The notes below the pieces were generated by a model. That model saw only the letters and a program-made list of their open reading frames with translations, was not told the origin of the DNA and ran no database searches. From the NCBI GenBank assembly GCA_905201305.1, contig CAJKNS010000025.1, positions 1-14,571 of the forward strand: a DNA stretch of 14,571 nucleotides, given 5' to 3'. Each line of letters starts with the position of its first letter. Within the stretch, counting starts at the first letter, position 1. This DNA is from an uncultured Eubacteriales bacterium. Lineage in GTDB: Bacteria > Bacillota > Clostridia > Oscillospirales > Oscillospiraceae. A program made the translations under genes and the position numbers. Shown here piece by piece: positions 1 through 7,169 of the stretch.

Positions 1-505
1 TATCCTCCGTCAGGCTGAGGTCCTGACGAATCACTGCCATATTGGGCTCCACCTGGCTCTTTTTCAACTTATCGAGCTTATTTGCCACCACCACAAAGGG
101 GCAGCCGGTTTCCTGAAACCAGGTTGCCATGGTGACGTCATTCTGCGTGGGAGCATGCCGGGCATCTACAATCAGAATGCCCAGCGTAATCAGCTCCGGC
201 AGCGCAAAATAGGACTCCATAAGCCGGCTCCAGCGTTCCTTTTCGCTACGGGACACCTTGGCATAGCCGTAGCCCGGCAGGTCCACCAGATACGCCGTTT
301 CATCCACCAGGAAATAGTTGATATGAATGGTCTTTCCCGGCGAAGAGCCCACATAGGCAAGATTCTTCCGCTGCAGCACCCGGTTAATCACCGAGGATTT
401 TCCAACGTTGCTCTTGCCTGCAAAGGCAATCTGGGGCACCCCGTCCCGTGGAAACTGGCTTGCCTTTGCCGCCGAGAGCTTAAATTCTACCTTCTGATAA
501 TTCAT
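1..505 (-). CDS. engB: Ribosome biogenesis GTPase EngB/YsxC (3' end cut by window edge)
   Basis: Circa 168 N-terminal residues of a TrmE-Era-EngA-EngB-type GTPase; family members are about 195-200 residues, so the last ~30 lie beyond base 1. I translated it by hand from the ATG at 505. G1 is GKSNVGKSS (residues 30-38), the G2 threonine is T59 in PGKT, G3 is DLPG (75-78) followed by YGYA, and G4 is NKLD (142-145). By family knowledge EngB acts in the cytoplasm on late 50S subunit assembly and is usually essential. It starts 7 nt after the lon stop; the lon TGA overlaps a GAGGA ribosome binding site, which suggests coupled translation. It is the last visible gene of the tig-clpP-clpX-lon operon. 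Identification is firm; only completeness is unknown. Confidence 0.95.
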   Translation of the reverse strand, partial: MNYQKVEFKLSAAKASQFPRDGVPQIAFAGKSNVGKSSVINRVLQRKNLAYVGSSPGKTIHINYFLVDETAYLVDLPGYGYAKVSRSEKERWSRLMESYFALPELITLGILIVDARHAPTQNDVTMATWFQETGCPFVVVANKLDKLKKSQVEPNMAVIRQDLSLTED

Positions 506-512
506 GCCGTCC

Positions 513-2912
513 TCACTGTCTCAGGCTGATGCCTGTGGGCTTTTTTTCGGGAATGGGCAGCTCTACCCGGCTCTCCTGGGGCTGAATTTTGGAGAAATCC
601 AGCGCGGTGGAAATCACCGTATCCGCCTCCCGAACGGGAATGAAGTTCAGGCGGCTGCGGACAGTCTGGTCGATTTCCTCCAGATCCTTCTCATTATCCG
701 CAGGGATAATGACGGTCTTGACGCCGTGACGAAGGGCAGCCATGGTCTTCTCCTTCAAGCCGCCGATTGCCATGACCCTGCCGCGAATGGAGATTTCGCC
801 GGTCATGGCGATATCCCGCCGGACCGGTGCACCGGTCAGCGCAGACACCAACGCCGTGCAGATGGTAATACCAGCCGAGGGTCCGTCCTTGGGAACCGCG
901 CCCTCCGGGAAGTGTACATGGATGTCCTTGGTTTTATAGAAGTCCGCAGGAATGTGGTAGCACTCCGCCTTGGAGCGGATATAGCTCATTGCCGCAGACA
1001 CGGATTCCTTCATCACGTCGCCCAGGCTTCCAGTCATCACCAGCTTGCCGGTGCCCTCCATAACGTTGACCTCCACCTCCAGGGTGACGCCGCCCACAGA
1101 GGTCCATGCAAGACCGGTGACCAGTCCCACCTGATCCGCATCCGGCATCACATCCGCCAGATACTTCCGAACGCCCAGATATTCCTCCACCCGGGATGCG
1201 GTAATGGTCACCCGCTTGCCGTCGCCGGACTCCGCGAATTTCAGCGCAGCCTTCCGGCAGATGGTGGCAATTTCCCGCTGGAGATGCCGGACGCCGGACT
1301 CCCGGGTATAGCCGTCGATGATCTCCCGCCATGCATTGTCGTATACGGTGAGCTGTCCCTTTTTGAGCCCCACCTTCTGGAGCTCCTTGGGCAGCAGATG
1401 ATGCTTGGCGATCATCAGCTTTTCCTCATCGGTATAGCTGGAAAGCTCAATGACCTCCATACGGTCCAGCAGCGCCGCGGGAATGGTGGAGGTAGTGTTG
1501 GCGGTGGTGATAAACAGCACCTTACTCAGATCAAAGGGAACCTCCAGATAGTTGTCCCGGAAGGTCTTGTTCTGTTCGCCGTCCAATACCTCCAGCAACG
1601 CCGATGCAGGGTCACCGCGATAGTCGTTGCCCAGCTTATCGATCTCGTCCAGCAGCAGCACAGGGTTCTTGCTGCCCGCAGACTTCATTCCGGCAATGAT
1701 CCGTCCGGGCATGGAGCCGATATAGGTCTTTCTATGACCGCGAATCTCCGCCTCGTCATGGACGCCGCCCAAAGAAATCCGCGCCATTTTTCTGCCCAAA
1801 CAGCGGGCAATGGAGGTGGCAATCGATGTTTTTCCCACGCCAGGAGGTCCTACCAGGCAGATAATTTGCCCGGAAATATCCGGTGCCAGCTTCCGAACTG
1901 CCAGCAGCTCCAGCACACGCTTTTTTACGGTATCCAGACCGTAGTGGTCCTCGTCCAGAATCCGGCGTGCGGATTCGATGTTTACGGTGTCCTTTGTCTC
2001 CTCGTTCCATGGAAGCTCCAGCACCGTGTCCAGATAGTTCCGCATGACCGCCGCCTCAGATGAACCAAGGGGCTGCTTTTCCAGTCGGGACAGCTCCTTG
2101 AGCAGGCGCTCCTCGGTGTCCTGTTCCAGATGCAGCGCCAGAATTTTCTCACGGTAATCATCGATTTCCTGGTCCTCGTCTTCTTCGCCCAGCTCCTGAT
2201 GGATCACCTTCAGCTGCTCCCGCAGGTAATAGTCCCGCTGGCTCTTGTTCATGGCGTCCTGGACCTTGTCGGCAATGTCGCTTTCAATCTTCATGATCTC
2301 GATTTCCGAGCTGAGGGTTTTCAGCGCCAGCTCCAGCCGCTTCACCGGATGGAGCTGCTCCAGGCATTTCTGCTTATCATCATAGCGGAAGCCGCAGTTC
2401 TGCGCTAAAAAGTCGGACACATAGGCAGGATCGTCGCTGGTCATCAGCCGCAGCAGCGCATCGGCATTGCTCTTGGGCAGCAGGTCGCAGTAGTTGCCAT
2501 AGAGCTGATAGGACACCCGCAGCAGCGCCTCTACCTTGGGAGCAGAGGTACGGTAATCGGTATCGCTGAGCTTCTCGCAGACGCCCTCCAGACAGGGGCT
2601 CTCCTGGGTAAACTCGGTCATATGAATTCGGCTGAGTCCTTCCACCAGAATCCGCACCACGTCGCCGGGCATTTTGAGAATCTGACGGATATGTACCAGC
2701 ACGCCAATTTCAAACAGATCATCCGGTCCCGGCTCGTCCACACTGACGTCCTTCTGCATCAGAAGGATCATCTGCTGGTCGCCGTTCATGGCCTCGTCCA
2801 GCGCCCGGATGGATTTTTCCCGTCCTACATCAAAGGAATATACCATCTGAGGGAACACCGAAATGCCCCGCAGCGCCATAACCGGCGTGGAAATTCCATA
2901 GATTTCTTTCAT
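513..2912 (-). CDS. lon: ATP-dependent endopeptidase La (Lon protease)
   Basis: A 799-residue bacterial LonA, close to the usual 770-810. It degrades damaged and regulatory proteins in the cytoplasm as a hexamer. The N-terminal substrate-binding domain spans about residues 8-200, followed by a coiled-coil stretch near 200-285. The AAA+ domain has Walker A GPPGVGKT (355-362), Walker B LLLDEID (419-425), sensor-1 TTAN (469-472) and the arginine-finger region LLDRME (481-486). The protease domain has the catalytic serine in PKDGPSAG (S679) and the lysine in GGLKEK (K720), so all active-site residues are intact. The ATG at 2912 follows a good AGGAAGGAG site at 2921-2929. It lies 98 nt downstream of clpX, the largest gap in the operon apart from the promoter region, and 7 nt upstream of engB. 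No HrcA- or CtsR-like operator was seen near it. Confidence 0.98.
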   Translation of the reverse strand: MKEIYGISTPVMALRGISVFPQMVYSFDVGREKSIRALDEAMNGDQQMILLMQKDVSVDEPGPDDLFEIGVLVHIRQILKMPGDVVRILVEGLSRIHMTEFTQESPCLEGVCEKLSDTDYRTSAPKVEALLRVSYQLYGNYCDLLPKSNADALLRLMTSDDPAYVSDFLAQNCGFRYDDKQKCLEQLHPVKRLELALKTLSSEIEIMKIESDIADKVQDAMNKSQRDYYLREQLKVIHQELGEEDEDQEIDDYREKILALHLEQDTEERLLKELSRLEKQPLGSSEAAVMRNYLDTVLELPWNEETKDTVNIESARRILDEDHYGLDTVKKRVLELLAVRKLAPDISGQIICLVGPPGVGKTSIATSIARCLGRKMARISLGGVHDEAEIRGHRKTYIGSMPGRIIAGMKSAGSKNPVLLLDEIDKLGNDYRGDPASALLEVLDGEQNKTFRDNYLEVPFDLSKVLFITTANTTSTIPAALLDRMEVIELSSYTDEEKLMIAKHHLLPKELQKVGLKKGQLTVYDNAWREIIDGYTRESGVRHLQREIATICRKAALKFAESGDGKRVTITASRVEEYLGVRKYLADVMPDADQVGLVTGLAWTSVGGVTLEVEVNVMEGTGKLVMTGSLGDVMKESVSAAMSYIRSKAECYHIPADFYKTKDIHVHFPEGAVPKDGPSAGITICTALVSALTGAPVRRDIAMTGEISIRGRVMAIGGLKEKTMAALRHGVKTVIIPADNEKDLEEIDQTVRSRLNFIPVREADTVISTALDFSKIQPQESRVELPIPEKKPTGISLRQ

Positions 2913-2954
2913 TTGTATCGCTCCTTCCTAAAAGGAATGCATAGTTGCGCAAAG

Positions 2955-2978
2955 GGACCGACACAGACCGCCCGGTCC
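2955..2978 (-). repeat. Inverted repeat in the clpX-lon spacer
   Basis: In the 98-nt gap between the clpX stop (3011) and lon start (2912) there is a perfect 6-bp GC-rich inverted repeat, GGACCG/CGGTCC (2973-2978 with 2955-2960), with a 12-nt loop. A shorter alternative, GACC-GGGC-GGTC, would compete with it. No U-run follows, so it is not a normal intrinsic terminator. It could be an mRNA processing, stability or attenuation element separating lon expression from clpX. I see no convincing promoter in the gap. Confidence 0.35.
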
Positions 2979-3010
2979 GCGCCAGCCCCATGTGCAGTTT
3001 CTATTTCGGC

Positions 3011-4277
3011 TCAGCTGATCTTCTCCGGCGTGCCCACCTTGTGGACAGGCACTCTCGGATGATCGGCATCCCGAGTAATTTCCAGAGGGCCGTGGTTTTT
3101 CACCGCATCCTCTGTCACCGTGACGGTCTGAATGGCAAGATCCGAGGGGATCTCATACATAATCTCCGTCATCACGCCCTCCATCACGGAGCGCAGACCA
3201 CGGGCGCCAACCTTGCGGTCCAGCGCCTCCTGGGCAATGGCTTCCAACGCCTGGGGCTGAAACTCCAGCTGAACGCCATCAAATTCCAGAAGCTTCTGAT
3301 ACTGCTTGACCAGAGCATTCTTCGGTTCGGTGAGAATCCGCACCATATCCTCTTTGGTGAGGCTCTGGAGACTGGTAATCACGGGAAGCCGTCCAACCAG
3401 CTCCGGAATGATGCCGAATTTCAGGATATCGTGGGGCTGCACCTGTGTAAACAGCTCGCCAACATCCTTCTCTCCCCGGTTTCCCAGCTCCCGTCCGAAG
3501 CCAAGTCCCGAGGTATCGGTACGCTTTTCGATGATCTTGTCCAGACCGTCAAACGCGCCGCCGCAAATAAACAGAATATTGCTGGTATCAATGGGGATAA
3601 ACTCCTGCTGGGGATGCTTCCGTCCACCCTGAGGCGGAACATTGGCAACCGTACCCTCAATGATTTTCAGCAGCGCCTGCTGAACGCCCTCGCCGCTGAC
3701 GTCGCGGGGAATGGAGGTATTCTCGCTTTTCCGGGTCCACATAGATGATGCCCTTTTCGGCACGCTCTACATCGAAATCCGCCGCCTGAATCAGCCGAAG
3801 CAGAATGTTTTCCACATCCTCGCCCACATAGCCGGCCTCGGTCAGCGTGGTGGCATCGGCAATGGCAAAGGGCACATCCAGAATCTTCGCCAGGGTCTGG
3901 GCAAACAGTGTTTTGCCGCTGCCGGTGGGTCCGATCAGGAGGATGTTGCTCTTTTGTAGCTCCACATCGGAGGACGCAGAGTAGTAAAGGCGCTTATAGT
4001 GGTTGTATACCGCAACAGACAGCGAAACCTTTGCCTTGTCCTGTCCGACGATATACTGATCCATATATTCTTTAATTGCCTTGGGCGAAGGAATGGTTTC
4101 CGGCAGATACTCATCGGCGTCGGACTCATACATTTCTTCGCCGATGATATCATTGCAAAGCTCAATACAATCGTTGCAGATATAAACTCCCGGTCCGGCA
4201 ATCAGCCGCTTGACCTGCGACTGATCCTTGCCGCAAAAGGAGCATCGGATATTGGTTTCACCGCTTTCTTTTGCCAC
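3011..4277 (-). pseudogene. clpX: ATP-dependent Clp protease ATPase subunit ClpX, frame broken by a deletion across Walker B
   Basis: ClpX is the AAA+ unfoldase that feeds substrates to ClpP. The first frame (4277-3735) encodes the N-terminal zinc domain with C12, C15, C34 and C37, Walker A GPTGSGKT (116-123) and the pore loop GYVGED (149-154), and runs to EKGIIYVD (D181). The sequence then jumps to RKSEN...RDVSGEGVQQALL, which lies in another frame continuing to 3011. That part holds sensor 1 (ILFICGGAFDGL), an LGF tripeptide for ClpP docking, and the sensor-2 GARGLR. Family members have six residues, roughly EIDKIx, between these points; only one base is present, a net loss of 17 nt at about 3734/3735. 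Restored length would be about 427 residues, which is normal. The start is GTG at 4277, 23 nt after the clpP stop, with a weak AAAGGG site. Identity is certain; whether the lesion is biological or an assembly error is not. Confidence 0.93.
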
Positions 4278-4300
4278 GAACGCTACACCCTTTCCGTCAA

Positions 4301-4882
4301 TTATCTGTGGGTAATGACCTTGTCGATCAGACCATAGGCAACCGCCTCTTCGGCAGTCATAAAGTTATCGCGCTCGCAGTCCTGGGTGACGGTTTCAACA
4401 TCCTTGCCGGTGTTGTCCGCCAGAATTCGGTTCATGCGCTTTTTGATGACCTCCAGACGGCGCAGGTGGATTGCCATATCGGTAATCTGACCCTGGGTGC
4501 CGGCAGAGGGCTGATGAATCATGATCTCTGCATTGGGCAGCGCCATACGCTTGCCCTTGGTACCGCCGGAAAGCAGGAATGCGCCCATGCTGGCTGCCAT
4601 ACCCAGACAGATGGTAGATACATCACATTTGATATACTGCATGGTATCATAAATCGCCATGCCGTCGGTAACAGAGCCGCCGGGAGAATTGATATAAAAG
4701 CTGATATCCTTCTCCGGATCCTGACCCTCCAGATACAAAAGCTGCGCCACAATCAGGCTTGCAGTGGTGGAATTCACCTCTTCGGACAGCATAATAATCC
4801 GGTCGTTCAGCAGTCGGGAATAGATGTCATAGGACCGCTCGCCCCGGCTGGTCTGCTCTACTACATAAGGTACTAAACTCAT
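4301..4882 (-). CDS. clpP: ATP-dependent Clp protease proteolytic subunit ClpP
   Basis: A 193-residue serine peptidase (MEROPS S14) of normal length. It forms the tetradecameric proteolytic chamber used by ClpX and other Clp ATPases. The catalytic triad is complete: S98 in GMAASMG, H123 in MIHQP and D172 in ERDNF, with the 25- and 49-residue spacing expected from E. coli ClpP. The oxyanion and handle regions look intact (INSPGGSVTDG at 64-74). Like other Firmicute ClpPs it has only a short N-terminal propeptide. The ATG at 4882 is preceded by AAGGAG eight bases upstream. It lies 72 nt after tig and 23 nt before clpX, the usual order in Clostridia, so trigger factor, ClpP and ClpX are probably made from one mRNA. 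Confidence 0.98.
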   Translation of the reverse strand: MSLVPYVVEQTSRGERSYDIYSRLLNDRIIMLSEEVNSTTASLIVAQLLYLEGQDPEKDISFYINSPGGSVTDGMAIYDTMQYIKCDVSTICLGMAASMGAFLLSGGTKGKRMALPNAEIMIHQPSAGTQGQITDMAIHLRRLEVIKKRMNRILADNTGKDVETVTQDCERDNFMTAEEAVAYGLIDKVITHR

Positions 4883-4930
4883 GGTAACAACTCCTTAAAT
4901 ACGCAATAAGTTCATTGTAACCACCAAGCA

Positions 4931-4945
4931 TGGGAACTATTCCCA
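4931..4945 (-). repeat. Short hairpin in the tig-clpP spacer
   Basis: TGGGAA/TTCCCA is a perfect 6-bp inverted repeat with a 3-nt loop in the 72-nt gap between tig and clpP. No U-run follows it, so termination is unlikely. It could be an RNA processing or stability element that sets the tig:clpP ratio. Short repeats like this can also arise by chance. Confidence 0.3.
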
Positions 4946-4954
4946 GAATCAGAA

Positions 4955-6268
4955 TTACTCCGCAGCAGGAGTCTCCTCAGCCTTGGGCTCAGTGGCTACG
5001 GCATTATCCACGATCAGGTCCATTGCCTTCTGCAGCTGCTTCTCCTTGCGCAGATCCTCCAGAGGCAGGTACTCCTTGACCTTCTCCACTTCCATGTCGT
5101 ATTCCTTCGCCATGGTCTGATATTCCTCTTCCAGCTCCTCATCGGTAACCTGGATGTTCTCTTCCTCAGCAACCTTCTCCAGCAGCAGGGTGTTGCGAAT
5201 CTGCTGCACAGCGCCCTCACGGGACTGCTCTCTCAGCCCCTGGATGGTGGTGCCCATCATCTGAGCGTACTGCTCCAGCGTAAAGCCGCTGGACTGCATG
5301 TTCATGGCATACTGGTTCATCATATCGTCCAGCTGTGCCTCAACCATAGCGTCGGGAATCACGACCTCCAGGTTGTCCATTGCCTTCTTGACAACCTCGT
5401 TCTTGAAGTTGTGCTCAGCCTCGTCAGCCTTATCCTTCTCCAGCTTCTCCCGGCGCTCCTTCTTCAGGTCCTCCAGAGTCTCGGCAGTCTCGGATACGTC
5501 CTTTGCAAACTCATCGTCCAGCTCGGGAACCAGAGTCTCCTTCACCTCGTGAACCTTCACCTTGAAGGTAGCGGGCTTACCAGCCAACTCCTGGGTGCCG
5601 TAATCTGCGGGGAAGGTAACCTCAACGTCCTTCTCGTCGCCGGCAGCCATGCCAATCACCTGATCCTCGAAGCCGGGGATGAAGGTGCCGGAGCCCAGAC
5701 GCAGGGTGTAGTTCTCGCCCTTGCCGCCATCGAATGCAACGCCGTCCATGTAACCGTCGAAGTCGATGATGACGGTGTCGCCGTCCTTTGCAGCACGCTC
5801 TACGGTGGAGATGCTGGAGTTGCGGCTTGCCAGCTGCTTGATGTCAGCGTCAACCTCTTCATCGGTGACGGTAACGGCAGCCTTAGGAGCCTCGATGCCC
5901 TTGTACTGACCCAGAGTCGCAACGGGATACAGACCGCACTCAATGGTCAGCACCAGATTTCCATTTTCATCCACGTTCAGATCGGAAACGCTGGGGCTGC
6001 CCACAACCTTGAGCTCGGACTCAGTGGTAGCCTGCTCCCAGATCTCAGGGAAAATCAGGTTGATGGCGTCCTCATAGAAGACGTTTGCGCCATACATGCC
6101 CTCAACGATCTTCCGGGGTGCCTTGCCCTTACGGAAGCCGGGGATGTAGATGGTGTTCTTTACCTTGCGGTAAGCCTTGTCCAGAGCGGTCTGGAACTGG
6201 TCCTTCTCTACCTCGAGAACAACCTTGGCGGTATTGTTTTCATTCTTTTCTACGCTTTTAACGTTCAT
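4955..6268 (-). CDS. tig: Trigger factor, ribosome-associated chaperone and peptidyl-prolyl isomerase
   Basis: A 437-residue trigger factor of standard length. The N-terminal ribosome-docking domain carries the signature GFRKGKAP (44-51), which binds ribosomal protein L23 at the exit tunnel. An FKBP-type isomerase domain spans about residues 155-245 (from DGDTVIIDFDG to the end of the PPIase strands), followed by a long helical C-terminal substrate cradle rich in Glu and Lys. The tail after about residue 425 is acidic and Ala/Pro-rich and probably unstructured. The ATG at 6268 follows AGGAGG with a 9-nt spacer. It is the first gene after the promoter at 6392-6420, and heads tig-clpP-clpX-lon-engB. 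All three domains appear complete. Confidence 0.97.
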   Translation of the reverse strand: MNVKSVEKNENNTAKVVLEVEKDQFQTALDKAYRKVKNTIYIPGFRKGKAPRKIVEGMYGANVFYEDAINLIFPEIWEQATTESELKVVGSPSVSDLNVDENGNLVLTIECGLYPVATLGQYKGIEAPKAAVTVTDEEVDADIKQLASRNSSISTVERAAKDGDTVIIDFDGYMDGVAFDGGKGENYTLRLGSGTFIPGFEDQVIGMAAGDEKDVEVTFPADYGTQELAGKPATFKVKVHEVKETLVPELDDEFAKDVSETAETLEDLKKERREKLEKDKADEAEHNFKNEVVKKAMDNLEVVIPDAMVEAQLDDMMNQYAMNMQSSGFTLEQYAQMMGTTIQGLREQSREGAVQQIRNTLLLEKVAEEENIQVTDEELEEEYQTMAKEYDMEVEKVKEYLPLEDLRKEKQLQKAMDLIVDNAVATEPKAEETPAAE

Positions 6269-6345
6269 AGGTTTTTTCCTCCTGTATTCACGGCCGAAGC
6301 CACAATTTATGCGCTGGTGCCGCCGATTTCATGGCACACTTCATT

Positions 6346-6376
6346 TTGAGAATAATGCCTCAATAGTTTTTCTCAA
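6346..6376 (-). repeat. Inverted repeat in the tig 5' untranslated region
   Basis: The probable tig leader contains a perfect 7-bp inverted repeat, TTGAGAA (6376-6370) and TTCTCAA (6352-6346), with a 17-nt loop. It begins roughly 10 nt downstream of the predicted transcription start and lies well upstream of the ribosome binding site. It could be an mRNA stem or an operator for a dimeric regulator. It resembles neither CIRCE (TTAGCACTC-N9-GAGTGCTAA) nor the CtsR heptad repeat, the usual heat-shock operators of Firmicutes. Confidence 0.45.
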
Positions 6377-6391
6377 CCGGACAGCCTTACA

Positions 6392-6420
6392 ATTATATCA
6401 GATTCCATTCCGTTTTCCAA
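6392..6420 (-). promoter_or_regulatory. Sigma-A-type promoter of the tig-clpP-clpX-lon-engB operon
   Basis: On the minus strand, TTGGAA (-35, four of six consensus bases, 6420-6415) and a perfect TATAAT (-10, 6397-6392) are separated by exactly 17 bp. The start site would be near 6385, giving a 5' untranslated region of about 115 nt before the tig ATG. It lies in the AT-rich 214-nt gap between the metallophosphoesterase and tig. The rest of that gap holds the inverted repeat at 6346-6376, and no clear terminator for the upstream operon. Confidence 0.85.
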
Positions 6421-6482
6421 TACCTATTTTTTAATTTTTCCGTGCAAAATCAGGCGATATCTGTAAATATTCTGTTAAATTG

Positions 6483-7169
6483 CTACAGAACCCGCAGCGG
6501 AACGAAATTGAGATAGTCCGCTGCCGCCAGGTGATATTCCGTTCCGTTCTTCACATCCTGAAACGCCAGCCGATGACTTGCTCCATGGAGATGCCCGTAA
6601 TAGAGCCGCGTGACCCCGTATTTCTCCAGCAGCGCCAAGATCTCGTCGCACTGATAGTTTCCGAACTTGGGCGGATAGTGTAGGAAGCAATACTTCTCTC
6701 TATCTCCCCCCTGCTGGAGGGAGGTTTCCAGCCGAATGAGCTCCCGCCGGAATACCTTTTCATCCTTGGCGCCATGACGTTCCTCCTCATAGAACCAGCC
6801 ACGGGTTCCGCACAGGGCAATGTCGCCGTACTGGAATGCGGTATTGTGGAGCACCTTAAATCGCTCGAATCCCTGCTGCTCACAGAACACCTGGAACTTG
6901 TGGAGTGTGGTCCACCAGTAGTCGTGGTTGCCCTTGACGATGATCTTCTCGCCGGGGATCGCGTCCATAAATCGGAAATCCTCCACTGCGGTGTCCAGGC
7001 TCATTGCCCAGCTGAGGTCGCCCAATAAAACGGTGGTATCCTCAGGACCAATGACCTTGAGTCCCTCCCGGAGCTTGTCCACATAGCCGGTCCAGTTGCC
7101 GCCGAACACATCCATGGGCTTTTCCGCCTGCAAGGAAAGGTGCAGGTCCCCAATCACATACAGCGCCAT
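6483..7169 (-). CDS. Calcineurin-like metallophosphoesterase (COG1768-like predicted phosphohydrolase)
   Basis: A 228-residue cytoplasmic protein with a full set of metallophosphoesterase metal ligands: GDLH (D8, H10), LLGDLSW (D51), GNHD (N81, H82, D83), an FLHYPP histidine (H164) and GHLH (H193, H195). This supports a dinuclear-metal phosphodiesterase or phosphatase; the substrate cannot be told from sequence. Overall style matches the small predicted phosphohydrolases of COG1768, common in Firmicutes and not biochemically assigned. The ATG shares its A with the last base of the thrC stop (TGATG), so translation is probably coupled to thrC. It is the last gene of the lepB operon. I see no signal peptide or membrane segment. 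Confidence 0.9.
   Translation of the reverse strand: MALYVIGDLHLSLQAEKPMDVFGGNWTGYVDKLREGLKVIGPEDTTVLLGDLSWAMSLDTAVEDFRFMDAIPGEKIIVKGNHDYWWTTLHKFQVFCEQQGFERFKVLHNTAFQYGDIALCGTRGWFYEEERHGAKDEKVFRRELIRLETSLQQGGDREKYCFLHYPPKFGNYQCDEILALLEKYGVTRLYYGHLHGASHRLAFQDVKNGTEYHLAAADYLNFVPLRVL

Noticed and set aside
504..2063. Long open frame of 519 codons on the plus strand opposite lon
   Set aside because: It is antisense to a fully conserved lon gene, shows no recognisable motif, and is the kind of spurious frame expected opposite GC-rich coding sequence.
3657..4277. A short 206-residue ClpX as a functional zinc-domain protein
   Set aside because: After D181 the residues are out-of-frame sequence of the normal gene; a broken clpX explains it better than a new short protein.
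4883..4954. TACAAT in the tig-clpP spacer as a promoter for clpP
   Set aside because: No acceptable -35 lies 16-18 bp upstream, and the TGn extension is absent.
5411..6349. 312-codon plus-strand open frame opposite tig, and the 329-codon frame at 7457-8446 opposite thrC
   Set aside because: Both mirror intact, well-recognised genes, lack plausible ribosome binding sites and have no recognisable domain.
6421..6482. Terminator after the metallophosphoesterase
   Set aside because: The region is AT-rich with T- and A-runs, but no stable GC stem precedes a U-run on the minus strand.
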